Assembly (NCBI GenBank): GCA_015069185.1
Contig: SVJB01000001.1
Coordinates: forward strand, 124,001 to 188,000
Length of the DNA: 64,000 nucleotides
Source of the DNA: Oscillospiraceae bacterium
GTDB taxonomy: Bacteria > Bacillota > Clostridia > UBA1212 > UBA1255
Direction: 5' to 3'
The notes under the pieces were generated by a model, which worked only from the letters and a program-made list of their open reading frames with translations, searched no databases and was not told where the DNA came from. The first letter of the stretch is position 1. Each line of letters begins with the position of its first letter. A program made the position numbers and the translations under genes. Positions 46,044-56,434 of this stretch are shown one piece after another.

Positions 46044-46985
46044 TTATAACATTGCGGCACCCACAATACCGGCATCATTGCCCAGTGCTGCACATTCGAT
46101 TTTAGTACGGTTTAAAAATTTACATCCATATGCGTATCTGTTAACATAACGGCGAAGAGGTTTTAGAAGATATTCGCCCTCTTTGGAGATGCCACCACCG
46201 ATAAGAATAATATTAGGTTGGAAGATATTTATGTAATTTATGATTGCTTCGCCTAAATATTTAATATAATCATTAACAACTTTAGTGGCATGTTTATCTC
46301 CTGCTCGCTTAGCATCAAAGGCTGTTTTGCCGTTTATCTTTGATAAATCTCCGTCGACAAGTTGATTGATTAGAGAATCTGGATGTTTTACAGCAGCTTT
46401 CTTCGTTTCTCTTATGATTGCAGTTGCAGAGGAGTAGGCTTCAATACAGCCACGACGACCGCATGAGCATTTTTCTCCTTTTGTACGAATTACCATGTGA
46501 CCCAGCTCTCCGGCAGCACCATTGCTACCTGTGTAAATTTTTCCGTCTATAATGATGCCTCCGCCAACACCTGTGCCAAGAGTAATTGTAAGGGAAGTGT
46601 TATATCCTTTGGCGCTGCCGCATATTACTTCGCCTAATGCAGCACAGTTTGCGTCATTTGACATGTGTACGGGTATCTTCATATATTCTGAGAATATTTT
46701 GCTTACGTTTGTTTTGCGAAAAGGCATATTTACTGTATATTCAATAATACCTTTCTTGTTGTTACATACGCCAGGAACTCCTATACCAATAGAGATAATG
46801 TCATTTTCATTTAGTGCACAATCATTTATGAATTTAAGAGTTGTTTCTGCTATGGTTTTGGTAAGAGTAATATCATCTGAGCTTTTATCTACAGGAAAAG
46901 AAACTTTCTTTATTAATTGTCCATCTGCAGTAACAAGACCATATGCAAGATTAGTCCCTCCAATGTCAATACCAATTCTATACAT
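46044..46985 (-). CDS. ROK-family sugar kinase (probable glucokinase)
   Basis: The 313-aa product has the ROK features: N-terminal phosphate loop (IGIDIGGTNLAYGLV), GTGVGGGIIIDGKIY, GELGHMVI and the zinc site CSCGRRGCIEAYSS. There is no N-terminal DNA-binding domain, so it is a kinase and not a NagC-type repressor. Glucose is the usual substrate for this size class in Firmicutes, but another hexose is possible. The region 47042-47110 just upstream is an unusually purine-rich tract on the plus strand. Confidence 0.88.
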   Translation of the reverse strand: MYRIGIDIGGTNLAYGLVTADGQLIKKVSFPVDKSSDDITLTKTIAETTLKFINDCALNENDIISIGIGVPGVCNNKKGIIEYTVNMPFRKTNVSKIFSEYMKIPVHMSNDANCAALGEVICGSAKGYNTSLTITLGTGVGGGIIIDGKIYTGSNGAAGELGHMVIRTKGEKCSCGRRGCIEAYSSATAIIRETKKAAVKHPDSLINQLVDGDLSKINGKTAFDAKRAGDKHATKVVNDYIKYLGEAIINYINIFQPNIILIGGGISKEGEYLLKPLRRYVNRYAYGCKFLNRTKIECAALGNDAGIVGAAML

Positions 46986-47139
46986 TTTAGTAAAACTCCT
47001 TCGGTTAGATTTAATAAATATCTGGATAAGTATATCATATAAAAAATGAAATGAAACACAAGAAAATGAGAGAAAACGAGAAAAAACAAGAGAAATAAAG
47101 TGAAAGAGCGATATATTCTAAAAATACGGTTATTTAGTG

Positions 47140-47168
47140 TTGACATCATAATATTTTTATATTACAAT
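47140..47168 (+). promoter_or_regulatory. Strong sigma-A promoter of rplM-rpsI
   Basis: A perfect TTGACA (47140-47145) and TACAAT (47163-47168) are spaced 17 bp apart. The short leader contains GGTCGCGTTAAATGCGCC, able to form a small hairpin, which could correspond to an L13-type autoregulatory leader, but it is too short to be sure. Confidence 0.8.
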
Positions 47169-47218
47169 ACGCCAGGTCGCGTTAAATGCGCCTTAAAATT
47201 AATTACGGAGGTTTTTAT

Positions 47219-47656
47219 ATGAAAACATATGTACCAAATGGTGAAGCTATCAATCCTTCAAATAAAAAATGGTATATAATCGATGCTAAAGGTAAGACTC
47301 TCGGCAGACTCTCTACTGAAGTTGCTATGATTCTTATGGGCAAGAGAAAGCCAACATATACACCTAACCTTGATACGGGAGATTTTGTAATTGTTATCAA
47401 TGCTGCAGAAGTTGTACTTACAGGCAACAAATACAATAAGAAATTATACCGTCACCACACAGGTTATCCGGGTGGACTCAAAGAAGTTAATTACAAGAAT
47501 ATGCTTGCAAAGCATCCTACACATCCTGTAGAGGCTGCTGTTAGAGGAATGCTTCCAAAGAATGCTTTGGGTGATGCAATGTTTAAGAAGTTAAAGGTAT
47601 ATGCGGGATCAGAGCATGTTAATCAAGCTCAGAAGCCCGAAGTATATGACTTTTGA
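47219..47656 (+). CDS. rplM: 50S ribosomal protein L13
   Basis: L13 (145 aa) is an early-assembly protein of the large subunit. It shows the start [28 protein letters not shown], the [14 protein letters not shown] signature and [11 protein letters not shown]. The ATG at 47219 has CGGAGG 7 bp upstream; the longer open frame has none. A strong promoter precedes it. It is paired with rpsI as usual. Confidence 0.98.
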   Translation: MKTYVPNGEAINPSNKKWYIIDAKGKTLGRLSTEVAMILMGKRKPTYTPNLDTGDFVIVINAAEVVLTGNKYNKKLYRHHTGYPGGLKEVNYKNMLAKHPTHPVEAAVRGMLPKNALGDAMFKKLKVYAGSEHVNQAQKPEVYDF

Positions 47657-47675
47657 TTGACTGGAGGTACAGATT

Positions 47676-48065
47676 ATGGCAGAACAGTATATCGGCACAG
47701 GACGTAGAAAGAAGTCAGTTGCAAGAGTTAGACTCGTTGCAGGAACAGGCGTTGTTACAATCAACGATAGATCTATTGACGAGTATTTTGGATTAGAAAC
47801 ATTAAAGATTATCGTTAACCAGCCTTTTGCTGCTACAAATACAGAGAATAAATTCGATGTAATTTGTAATGTTTCAGGCGGTGGATTTACAGGTCAGGCA
47901 GGCGCTATCAGACATGGTATCGCTCGTGCGTTACTTGAATATGATGAGTCACTTCGTCCTGAATTAAAGCAGGCAGGCTACCTCACAAGAGACCAGAGAA
48001 TGAAGGAAAGAAAGAAATACGGTCTCAAGAAAGCTAGACGTGCTCCTCAGTTCAGTAAGAGATAA
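47676..48065 (+). CDS. rpsI: 30S ribosomal protein S9
   Basis: S9 (129 aa) is a small-subunit protein whose C-terminal arginine/lysine tail reaches the P-site tRNA. The sequence is typical: [36 protein letters not shown] and the end [16 protein letters not shown] lies upstream. tsaE follows after 6 bp. Confidence 0.98.
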   Translation: MAEQYIGTGRRKKSVARVRLVAGTGVVTINDRSIDEYFGLETLKIIVNQPFAATNTENKFDVICNVSGGGFTGQAGAIRHGIARALLEYDESLRPELKQAGYLTRDQRMKERKKYGLKKARRAPQFSKR

Positions 48066-48071
48066 TTGCAT

Positions 48072-48518
48072 ATGCAATTTATTTCTGATTCTGAGTTACA
48101 GACAGAAGAATACGGCAGAATGCTTGGTTTATCAGTAAAGTGCGGTGATATTATTTGTCTCAATGGAAACCTTGGAGCAGGTAAGACTCATTTTACAAAG
48201 GGCATTGCAAAAGCGTTGGGCATTGGTGATGTAATCACCAGCCCAACTTTTACAATTGTCAATGAATATAGATCGAATAGCATTCTGCTTTTGCATTTTG
48301 ATTTATATCGCTTAGAGAGTTTTGATGACCTGGAAAATATCGGATTTGACGAATATATGGATCAAAATGCAGTAAGCGTAATTGAATGGAGCGAAAAAAT
48401 ACCGGAACTGCATACAGTGTATTCATCCAGAATTATTAATGTGAATATATTAAGATGTGATGATATAAGTCCGGTGAGACGTATTATTAAAATTAACGGA
48501 GCTGACTTAAGTGTTTAA
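48072..48518 (+). CDS. tsaE: tRNA threonylcarbamoyladenosine biosynthesis ATPase TsaE
   Basis: TsaE (148 aa) is the ATPase partner of TsaB/TsaD in making t6A at position 37 of ANN-decoding tRNAs. Walker A is GNLGAGKTHFTKGIA and TSPTFTIVNEY and HFDLYRL are family motifs. The ATG at 48072 is preferred; a TTG two codons earlier is possible. The ribosome site is weak (AAGAGA at the end of rpsI), suggesting coupling to rpsI. It overlaps tsaB by 8 bp. Confidence 0.95.
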   Translation: MQFISDSELQTEEYGRMLGLSVKCGDIICLNGNLGAGKTHFTKGIAKALGIGDVITSPTFTIVNEYRSNSILLLHFDLYRLESFDDLENIGFDEYMDQNAVSVIEWSEKIPELHTVYSSRIINVNILRCDDISPVRRIIKINGADLSV

Positions 48519-49227
48519 GAATAGATTTCTTATAATGACAATAGATACATCATGTAAGACAACAGCTTGTGGACTCGTTTTAGATGGTGTTACTATTGCC
48601 GATTTTTCTGTATGTGATAATAAAACACATTCTGTAAAATTGATGCCTCTTATAGATAAGGCACTTAACTATTGTGGAGCTATAATTGAGAATGTTGACC
48701 TTATCGCTGTAACAAACGGTCCGGGTTCTTATACAGGTTTGAGAATAGGTGTTGTTACAGCCAAAACATTTGCGTATATTAACAACATACCGGTTATCGG
48801 GGTTAATACTTTAGATGCATTGGCACATGGATTTATTTGTGGAGAACAAGTACTCACTGTTCCTGTCATAGATGCCAGAAATACTCGTGTTTATACAACT
48901 TGTTATCTTGGCTCTGAACAAATCTTTGATTATAATGCTCTGACAATCGCAGAACTTTGTTCCTTTGTTACAAATGATAATAAGATCAACAAAGATAGCA
49001 CATCTGTTATTCTTTGTGGTGATGGTTTAACGGAAGCGAATAAAATGATAATTGATCAATTATTACCAGGATACAATTTATTTTACAAAGATATTATCGC
49101 GCCTACACCTGCCTCGATTGCTGCTATTGCCATGAATGAATATGCCAAGTCCGGCTCCGACAGTAGCATGTATACAGGTGAAAAGCTTGGCGTAAATTAT
49201 ATGAAAAAATATAACGCTGTAATATGA
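48511..49227 (+). CDS. tsaB: tRNA t6A biosynthesis protein TsaB
   Basis: TsaB (238 aa) is the ASKHA-fold scaffold that dimerises with TsaD. It shows ILxIDTS-type start (IMTIDTSCKTT), TNGPGSYTGLRIGV and PVIDARNTRVYT. The GTG start has CGGAG upstream; an ATG eight codons later is an alternative. TsaD itself is not in the window. It overlaps rimI by 4 bp. Confidence 0.94.
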   Translation: MFKNRFLIMTIDTSCKTTACGLVLDGVTIADFSVCDNKTHSVKLMPLIDKALNYCGAIIENVDLIAVTNGPGSYTGLRIGVVTAKTFAYINNIPVIGVNTLDALAHGFICGEQVLTVPVIDARNTRVYTTCYLGSEQIFDYNALTIAELCSFVTNDNKINKDSTSVILCGDGLTEANKMIIDQLLPGYNLFYKDIIAPTPASIAAIAMNEYAKSGSDSSMYTGEKLGVNYMKKYNAVI

Positions 49228-49664
49228 TTATTATAAAAGTTAATGAAAACATTGATTATAATGCAATAAAGAAAATAGAAGATATGTGTTTTGATGATGC
49301 ATGGTCTGAACATATGATCCGAAATGAAATGTCTAATGATTTTTCACATATATATATTGCAAAAAATAATGACGAAATTATTGGATACATAATATATCGG
49401 GAATTATTTGAAATTGCTGAAATAATGCGAATCGCAGTATTGCCTGAGTACCGCAAGAAAGGCTTGGGTATGGGATTGATTAAGTGTATGACAGACAATT
49501 TAAATACTTCTGAACAGGTTCTTTTAGAAGTGTCTGCTGATAACCCGGCTGCGATAGCACTATACAAAAAAGTAGGGTTTGAGGAACTGGATATACGCCC
49601 TGGATACTATAAACATTCCGATGGAACATTTTCAGACGCTATTAATATGCGTTTGATTTTATAA
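49224..49664 (+). CDS. rimI: Ribosomal protein S18-alanine N-acetyltransferase RimI
   Basis: This 146-aa GNAT acetyltransferase has the acetyl-CoA loop IAVLPEYRKKGLGMGLI and the RimI-type end LLEVSADNPAAIALYKKVGF and GYYKHSDGT. Its position after tsaB matches the common tsaE-tsaB-rimI order. It starts with an ATGA overlap. A promoter for the next gene begins 11 bp before its end. Confidence 0.92.
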   Translation: MIIIKVNENIDYNAIKKIEDMCFDDAWSEHMIRNEMSNDFSHIYIAKNNDEIIGYIIYRELFEIAEIMRIAVLPEYRKKGLGMGLIKCMTDNLNTSEQVLLEVSADNPAAIALYKKVGFEELDIRPGYYKHSDGTFSDAINMRLIL

Positions 49665-49681
49665 TATAAATATCGTATAAT
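49653..49681 (+). promoter_or_regulatory. Sigma-A promoter of the phosphohexomutase gene
   Basis: TTGATT (49653-49658) and a perfect TATAAT (49676-49681) are 17 bp apart; the -35 lies inside the last codons of rimI. Confidence 0.75.
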
Positions 49682-49717
49682 TGTAAGACTTAATTTGAAG
49701 AAAGAGGAGAAATGCGA

Positions 49718-51427
49718 ATGGATATAATGACTACTTACAAACAGTGGAGAACTGGTTATTATTTTGATAAGAAAACCAGAGATGAGTTAGGTGCTATTGA
49801 GAATAACCCGGAGGAGATCAGAGATAGATTTTATAGAGAACTGGATTTTGGTACAGCAGGGATCAGAGGAGTTATAGGAGCAGGCACTAACAGAATTAAT
49901 CTGTATGTAGTCAGGAAAGTAAGCCATGCTTTAGCAACGTATATTTCAAATTTAGGACCTGCCGCTCGTACAGGTGGTATAATCATCGGATATGATAGCC
50001 GTAATTTCTCAAAGGAATTTGCAATGGAAGCAGCTTCTATTTTTGCCGGGTATGATATAAAGACTCTTATGCATCCGGATATTTGTCCTGTACCTGTACT
50101 ATCTTACTCAATTGTCAAATTTAAATGTACAGCAGGTGTTATGATTACGGCCAGCCACAATCCCAAAGAATATAACGGTTACAAAGTATATGGTTCAGAC
50201 GGTGCGCAGCTGAATCCTGAAGCAAGTAAGGCTGTGTCAGATATAATGAAGACTTTTAATGATTATACAAAACTTGCTACTTTCAGCTTTGATTATTTGA
50301 AGCAGGGTAACAAGATAAAAATACTTGATAATCAAGTGAAGAAGGTATTCCAGACAACTTTGTTACAAACAATTGTTAATAAAAAAGAATTTGCTGAAAA
50401 TGCAAAGAATTTATCTGTTGTATATACACCTCTTCACGGTTGCGGAGCTAAATGGGTGCCGGAATGTTTGACTGCATGTGGGGTATCAAAGGTATATACT
50501 GTTGATGCACAAATGATACCGGACGGCAACTTCCCGACAGTGAAGGTACCAAATCCTGAAAATGCAGAGGCTCTTACTATGGCTCTGGCGCTAGCAAAGG
50601 AAAAGAATGCTGATATCGCTATTGCGACTGATCCTGATAGTGATAGAGCTGGTGTATATGCTAAGGATAAAGACGGCAAATATGTATTACTAACAGGAAA
50701 TCAAATCGGTGTGATACTTCTTGATAGAGCAATAAACAGTCGTATATCTGCGAAGAAATCAATAGAAAATGCACTGGTTATTTCATCTATTGTTTCAACT
50801 CGTGTGGCAAAGAAAATATGCGAGGTAAATAATATAATGTATCGTGATGTTCCTGTAGGCTTCAGATATATCGGTGACCTTGCATCTAACTTAGAAGCAA
50901 ATGACGGGCGTAAGTTTATATTTGGATTTGAAGAGAGTTGTGGATATTTATTTGGGAATTATGCAAAGGACAAAGATGCAATTGGTGCATGTGTATACCT
51001 TGCTGAAGCTGCAAGTTATTACAAAGCTCAGGGCATGACGCTTGTAGAGGCTCTTGATAGTATTTATGCTAAATATGGATATCAGCATGAAATACAAGTA
51101 TCACTTGTTCTTAAAGGTGAATCCGGACTTATTAAAACAAAAGAATTAATGGATACTCTCAGATGCAAACAAGGCCGCATTGGAAATATTGAGCCGGTTG
51201 TATATGCTGATATGTTGGTAGATGGTAATGATATACCTAAATGTGATATGGTAAGTCTTTCTTTTGCCAGTGGATACTGCATGGTACGTCCTTCAGGCAC
51301 TGAGCCCAAAGTAAAGGTATATTTTGGAGCAGAGGGCAATTCAAGACTGGAAGCATATACTAATGCAATTGAACTTAAAAAACAGATAATGGAAGCAATT
51401 GTTGAGATTGTAGAAGATAAAGACTGA
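49718..51427 (+). CDS. pgcA: Alpha-phosphoglucomutase / phosphomannomutase family enzyme
   Basis: The 569-aa alpha-D-phosphohexomutase interconverts hexose-1- and hexose-6-phosphates. All four active-site loops are present: phosphoserine loop GVMITASHNPKEYNGYKVY, metal loop DPDSDRAGVY, sugar loop GFEESCGYLFG and phosphate loop RPSGTEPKVKVY. Size matches PgcA of Bacillus. The ATG at 49718 is chosen because GAGGAG is 8 bp upstream; an ATG two codons earlier is too close to it. It probably links the galactose and glucose kinases to glycolysis and cell-wall precursors. It is 7 bp from dnaE. Confidence 0.93.
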   Translation: MDIMTTYKQWRTGYYFDKKTRDELGAIENNPEEIRDRFYRELDFGTAGIRGVIGAGTNRINLYVVRKVSHALATYISNLGPAARTGGIIIGYDSRNFSKEFAMEAASIFAGYDIKTLMHPDICPVPVLSYSIVKFKCTAGVMITASHNPKEYNGYKVYGSDGAQLNPEASKAVSDIMKTFNDYTKLATFSFDYLKQGNKIKILDNQVKKVFQTTLLQTIVNKKEFAENAKNLSVVYTPLHGCGAKWVPECLTACGVSKVYTVDAQMIPDGNFPTVKVPNPENAEALTMALALAKEKNADIAIATDPDSDRAGVYAKDKDGKYVLLTGNQIGVILLDRAINSRISAKKSIENALVISSIVSTRVAKKICEVNNIMYRDVPVGFRYIGDLASNLEANDGRKFIFGFEESCGYLFGNYAKDKDAIGACVYLAEAASYYKAQGMTLVEALDSIYAKYGYQHEIQVSLVLKGESGLIKTKELMDTLRCKQGRIGNIEPVVYADMLVDGNDIPKCDMVSLSFASGYCMVRPSGTEPKVKVYFGAEGNSRLEAYTNAIELKKQIMEAIVEIVEDKD

Positions 51428-51434
51428 TTAAATA

Positions 51435-54400
51435 ATGGATTTTGTGCACCTCCACGTTCATACAGAATATAGCTTACTTGATGGTGCTTGTCGCATAAAA
51501 GAGATTGCACAGGCAGCGCTTGACCTTGGCATGCATTCTTTAGCGATAACAGACCACGGAGTAATGTACGGAGTCATAGATTTTTACGAAGAATGCAAAC
51601 GTGTGGGAATTAAGCCGATATTAGGCTGTGAAGTCTATACAAGTCCGCGTACACGTTTTGATAAATCACCCGGGATTGACAGCAATTACGGGCATCTTTT
51701 GTTGTTGGCAAAGAACAATACAGGATACCATAATCTGGTGAAAATCGTTTCAAAAGCCTTTACAGAGGGTTATTATTATAAGCCACGTGTGGATATGAAG
51801 CTGCTGCGTGAATATTCAGAGGGCATCATATGTGCATCTGCCTGCATCGGTGGTGATATTCCTCAAAAAATTCTTGCCGGAGACATGGAAGGTGCCAAGG
51901 CAATGGCTCTGGAATTCCTGGATATTTTTGGCGAAAATAACTTTTATCTTGAACTTCAGAATAACAATATAGAGGAGCAGATGACTGTTAACCGCGGGCT
52001 CATTGAGATTCATAAAGAGACAGGTATACCACTTATTGCTACTAATGACGTTCACTTTATAAAGAAAGAGGATGCCAGAGCTCAGGATATTCTTATGTGT
52101 GTACAGATGGGTAAGAAATATGCAGATGAAGGACGTATGCGATTTGAATCTGATCAGGTTTATCTGAAGTCTCCTGAAGCAATGACAGCACTTTTCACAG
52201 GATATCCAGAAGCTATCGAAAATACAGTCAAGATTGCAGAAATGTGTAATGTTGAGCTTGAATTTGGCAGGAGTGTATTACCACAATTTGATATTCCCGG
52301 AGGACTGAGTGCTCCTGAATATTTAATAAAACTTTGTATGGAAGGAGCCAAATTCAGGTATCCTGACGGGATACCACAGGTTGCCCTCCAGAGGATTGAA
52401 TATGAGCTTGATGTTATCATCAAAATGGGATATGCAGAATATTACCTGATTGTATGGGATTTCATAAAATATGCCAAAGATCATGGGATCACTGTTGGAC
52501 CGGGACGTGGTTCCGGTGCAGGTAGTCTTGTTGCATATTGTCTTAAAATAACAAATATTGATTCACTTAAATATAATCTTGCTTTTGAACGTTTTCTTAA
52601 TCCGGAACGAATAAGTATGCCGGACTTTGATGTGGATTTCAGTGATGAGAGACGTAAAGAAGTAATTGAATACGTAATTAGTAAATACGGCGCGGATATG
52701 GTGGCACAGATTGTTACGTTTGGTACTATGGCGGCCAGAGGCGCCATAAGAGACGTGGGAAGGGTACTTGATATTCCGTATGCTGATGTAGATTCGATTG
52801 CCAAAATGGTGCCTATGATGCCGGGAAAAGCATCAACAATAAAAGGCGCTATAGATTTTAATGCAGAGCTTAGAGGACGATACGAAGCTGATCCGGTAGT
52901 TAAAGATTTACTTGATACTGCAATGCAGCTAGAGGGTATGCCAAGAAATGTATCTACTCATGCAGCGGGTGTTGTTTTAACGAGGAATCCCGTAACAGAT
53001 TATGTTCCTGTTCACAAGACAGGAGACAGTGCTGTAACACAATTTCCTATGGTTACATTAGAGAAATTAGGTTTGCTCAAGGTTGATTTCCTTGGTTTAA
53101 AAACACTTACTGTAATACAGGATGCTCTTGCGTTGATTAAGAGTCAACATGGAATATCAGTGGATTTTGATAATATGGTAATGGATGATCCAGCTGTATT
53201 TAAAACAATATCCGATGGAAAAACATCCGGTATTTTCCAACTTGAGAGTGCAGGCATGACAAGATTTATGATGGAACTGGAGCCATCATCGCTGGAGGAT
53301 ATTATCGCAGGTATTGCGTTATACAGACCGGGCCCTATGGATCAGATACCGACATATATAGAAAATAAGAAGAATCCTGAAAATGTACAGTATTTACATC
53401 CAAAGCTCAAACCCATATTGGATGTAACATATGGATGTATGGTATATCAGGAACAGGTAATGCAGATAGTTCGTGATCTTGCTGGATATACAATGGGACA
53501 GTCAGATCTGGTGCGCCGTGCTATGGCAAAGAAGAAGCACGATGTAATGGAGAAGGAACGTGTGAATTTCATTGCAGGAGGTCTTAAAAACGGTGTCAGT
53601 GAAGATATATCCAATAAGATATTTGACCAGATGATTGATTTTGCCAGTTATGCATTCAATAAAGCTCATGCGGCTTGTTATGCTGTCGTAGGATATGAAA
53701 CAGCTTGGCTTAAAACATATTATCCTGTTGAATACATGTGTGCATTGATGAACAGCAACATAGATAATCCGAGTAAGATAGCTCAGTATATAACAGAATG
53801 TAAGCAAATGAGCATCGAAGTACTGGCACCTAATATTAACCAGGGATATGCAAAATTCACTGTGAAAAACAACAGGATTTATTTTGGCCTTGGTGGTATT
53901 AAGAATATCGGACTGCACGTTGTAGATACAATTACAAACGAAAGGGAAAATAACGGAAAATTCAAATCATTTGATGATTTCTGTTACAGATTAGCAGGTA
54001 CAGAAGTCAATAAACGTCATACAGAACACTTTATAATGGCGGGCTGTTTTGATGAGTTTGGCCAGACAAGAGCCACACTTCTTTCATGCTTTGAATATCT
54101 CTTTGAGACTGCTGTGTCAGAGAATAAACACAAAATGGAAGGGCAAATAAACATATTTGATATGTTTGGAGAAGAGGACGAGCTTGCTGCAAATAAAGCT
54201 TTTGACTACCCTGTGATACCTGAATTTGATGCACACCAACTTCTTAAAATGGAAAAAGATGTTATAGGAATATATTTTTCAGGACATCCTCTTGAGAAAT
54301 ATATAAATGATATTAACAGGATTTCTACAATAAAGACAACAGATCTGATGCAGAATTTTGACGATAATAACGGAGATTTTTCAGGAGAAGTTCAGTCAGA

Positions 54401-54896
54401 ACTCAAGGATAATATGACTGTTAATATCGCAGGTGTTATTAGTGGAGTCAAGAAGAAAATAACGAAGAATAACAGCATGATGGCATTTGTTACATTAGAG
54501 GATATGTATGGTTCCGTAGAACTTATAATTTTCCCAAAGACTCTTGATAGATTTGCCGCTATTATTGTGCCAGACGGTATAATCGGAATTAGGGGTAGGC
54601 TAAGTATCAGAGAAGACGAGAATCCTAAAATAATACCTGAAGAGATTATGCCGATACATCAATATGTAATGGGCGTTGATGTTAAGAAGAAAGAGACATA
54701 TAGTAATGATGATATTAATATAAGATGTTCCGGCTGCATGGTGGACCAGGCTATTGCGTTCGTTAAATATTTTGAAGGACGAAAAAAGGTAAACATCTAT
54801 AATAGTGAAACAGGAAATCTTGTTTTCTCAGGCAATATAGATGCTTCGAAAGAAATATTAGAGGAGCTGTACAAATTTGAAACTATTGGAAAATAA
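51435..54896 (+). CDS. dnaE: DNA polymerase III subunit alpha (DnaE type)
   Basis: DnaE (1153 aa) is a C-family replicative polymerase. It begins with a PHP domain whose metal residues appear intact (HLHVHTEYSLLDGACR-like start, ITDHGVMYG, IATNDVHF). Then come the palm with PDFDVDFSDERR and the fingers (GIFQLESAGMTRFM, YRPGPMDQIP), a helix-hairpin-helix region and a C-terminal OB domain (VNIAGVISGVKKKITKNN). In Firmicutes DnaE works beside PolC; polC is not in the window. No strong ribosome site is visible, so translation may be coupled to pgcA. Confidence 0.97.
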   Translation: MDFVHLHVHTEYSLLDGACRIKEIAQAALDLGMHSLAITDHGVMYGVIDFYEECKRVGIKPILGCEVYTSPRTRFDKSPGIDSNYGHLLLLAKNNTGYHNLVKIVSKAFTEGYYYKPRVDMKLLREYSEGIICASACIGGDIPQKILAGDMEGAKAMALEFLDIFGENNFYLELQNNNIEEQMTVNRGLIEIHKETGIPLIATNDVHFIKKEDARAQDILMCVQMGKKYADEGRMRFESDQVYLKSPEAMTALFTGYPEAIENTVKIAEMCNVELEFGRSVLPQFDIPGGLSAPEYLIKLCMEGAKFRYPDGIPQVALQRIEYELDVIIKMGYAEYYLIVWDFIKYAKDHGITVGPGRGSGAGSLVAYCLKITNIDSLKYNLAFERFLNPERISMPDFDVDFSDERRKEVIEYVISKYGADMVAQIVTFGTMAARGAIRDVGRVLDIPYADVDSIAKMVPMMPGKASTIKGAIDFNAELRGRYEADPVVKDLLDTAMQLEGMPRNVSTHAAGVVLTRNPVTDYVPVHKTGDSAVTQFPMVTLEKLGLLKVDFLGLKTLTVIQDALALIKSQHGISVDFDNMVMDDPAVFKTISDGKTSGIFQLESAGMTRFMMELEPSSLEDIIAGIALYRPGPMDQIPTYIENKKNPENVQYLHPKLKPILDVTYGCMVYQEQVMQIVRDLAGYTMGQSDLVRRAMAKKKHDVMEKERVNFIAGGLKNGVSEDISNKIFDQMIDFASYAFNKAHAACYAVVGYETAWLKTYYPVEYMCALMNSNIDNPSKIAQYITECKQMSIEVLAPNINQGYAKFTVKNNRIYFGLGGIKNIGLHVVDTITNERENNGKFKSFDDFCYRLAGTEVNKRHTEHFIMAGCFDEFGQTRATLLSCFEYLFETAVSENKHKMEGQINIFDMFGEEDELAANKAFDYPVIPEFDAHQLLKMEKDVIGIYFSGHPLEKYINDINRISTIKTTDLMQNFDDNNGDFSGEVQSELKDNMTVNIAGVISGVKKKITKNNSMMAFVTLEDMYGSVELIIFPKTLDRFAAIIVPDGIIGIRGRLSIREDENPKIIPEEIMPIHQYVMGVDVKKKETYSNDDINIRCSGCMVDQAIAFVKYFEGRKKVNIYNSETGNLVFSGNIDASKEILEELYKFETIGK

Positions 54897-56418
54897 AAAA
54901 ACAGAGATTTTTAAATATAGTTTTTTTGCACTTTCATCGTTTTTTATAACGTCATTCTGCTCTATGTGTTCTTTCTTATTTCCGCTCCATAATAGAGTAG
55001 ACCAGAATGCCTTTTTCACAATAGGACGTGAGATGTTAGCAGGAAAAGAGATGTATACAGAACTGTTTGATCATAAGGGGACTATTACATATCTTATGCA
55101 TGAATTTGCAGCTAGTTTCTCTACCAAATCAATGATTGGCATTTTTTTAATAGAACTTGTTTTCATGTTTATATATATGGTTTTTCTATATAAAATTGCC
55201 ACTCTTTACTTAAAGCCTCTGCCGTCTGTTATGGTAAGTTTGATTACTACTGCACTTACAGCCACAACACAATGTTTCCTCAGAGGTAATAATTGTGAAG
55301 AATACGGATATGTATTGCTTACAATTTCTTTGTACTATATGCTCCGTAGCGAAGAACAGGATAATAAAGTTTATATTCTTAACGGCATTTTCACAGCTTT
55401 TGTCTTATGGTCCAAATTTACATTACTTGGTTTTTGGATAGGATGGGCTTTGGTATCGTACATTCCATTACTGGTGAAAAGGGATTTTCGTAAATTTTTC
55501 AGATACGTCTTGATGTTTTTAATAGGTTTTGCTGCCATAACAGGTCCACTGTTTATTTACCATATTATAAAAGGAACTACATATGACTTCTTATATACTT
55601 ACATATATTGTAATGTTTTCCTGTATGCAAAAGAGATTACGTTAGCAGATCGTATTGAACAAATATTGTGGACTATTGGTAAAAATAATTCGCAAAATCC
55701 TACCTGGATGCTTGTGACAATAATTGGTATTGCAGGTTTCTTCAGAAATGACAAATATGTGAAAAAAGTAGGAAAACGTATAGCTGTTTTAATTACATTT
55801 TGCGTAACATATATTGTTAATTATTGGGGCGGCGTCTGGTATGACTATTACTTGCTTATACTGGCACCATTTGTAATTTTTGGAGTAATATATATAATTG
55901 ATGTATTGCTTAATATTAGGTCTATTAAAAGGATTTACAATAATTATCGCCCTATAGTTGCAGCGACATTAGTGCCTATCGTGTTTGTTGGGGTTATTTT
56001 TTATGCAAATACATATCCTTATCTTGGAAAGAAAGCTGAGGAATATCCTCAATATATATTTGCTTCTAAGATACATGCGGTATGTCAGGAAGAGGATATT
56101 GATAATCCAACAATGCTTAATTATAATTTTATAGACCAGGGGTTCTATCTTGCCGCAGATATCGCCCCAATAAATAAGTACTTTTTCCGTCCTAATATTA
56201 AGAAATCAGAGCTTCCGGAATTGTACGAGGAGCAAATGTCTATGGTTAGGAATAAGGAAATTGATTTTTTAATCACCCGGACTTATAATAATCGCGATTT
56301 GATCAAACATATTGGTCAGGAAGAGATTGATCTTATAAATAGTAATTATAAGATTATTGCAACAGCCGAAGATGAAATTGATAATTATCAATTTACATTA
56401 TGGCAGAAAATAGATTGA
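54877..56418 (+). CDS. Polytopic membrane protein, probable GT-C-type glycosyltransferase (513 aa)
   Basis: About ten membrane helices and a short C-terminal soluble part are visible. The first extracytoplasmic loop contains RVDQNAFFTIGREMLAGKE followed by YTELFDHKGTITYL, which fits GT-C/PMT-like glycosyltransferases of the GT39/ArnT type, where an aspartate in this loop is catalytic. Donor and acceptor are unknown. It starts with a TTG inside the end of dnaE (20-bp overlap), with GAGGAG 10 bp upstream. It lies 16 bp from pfkA. Probably involved in wall polymer or protein glycosylation, inferred. Confidence 0.75.
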   Translation: MKLLENKKTEIFKYSFFALSSFFITSFCSMCSFLFPLHNRVDQNAFFTIGREMLAGKEMYTELFDHKGTITYLMHEFAASFSTKSMIGIFLIELVFMFIYMVFLYKIATLYLKPLPSVMVSLITTALTATTQCFLRGNNCEEYGYVLLTISLYYMLRSEEQDNKVYILNGIFTAFVLWSKFTLLGFWIGWALVSYIPLLVKRDFRKFFRYVLMFLIGFAAITGPLFIYHIIKGTTYDFLYTYIYCNVFLYAKEITLADRIEQILWTIGKNNSQNPTWMLVTIIGIAGFFRNDKYVKKVGKRIAVLITFCVTYIVNYWGGVWYDYYLLILAPFVIFGVIYIIDVLLNIRSIKRIYNNYRPIVAATLVPIVFVGVIFYANTYPYLGKKAEEYPQYIFASKIHAVCQEEDIDNPTMLNYNFIDQGFYLAADIAPINKYFFRPNIKKSELPELYEEQMSMVRNKEIDFLITRTYNNRDLIKHIGQEEIDLINSNYKIIATAEDEIDNYQFTLWQKID

Positions 56419-56434
56419 CAAGGAGGCTGTGTAA

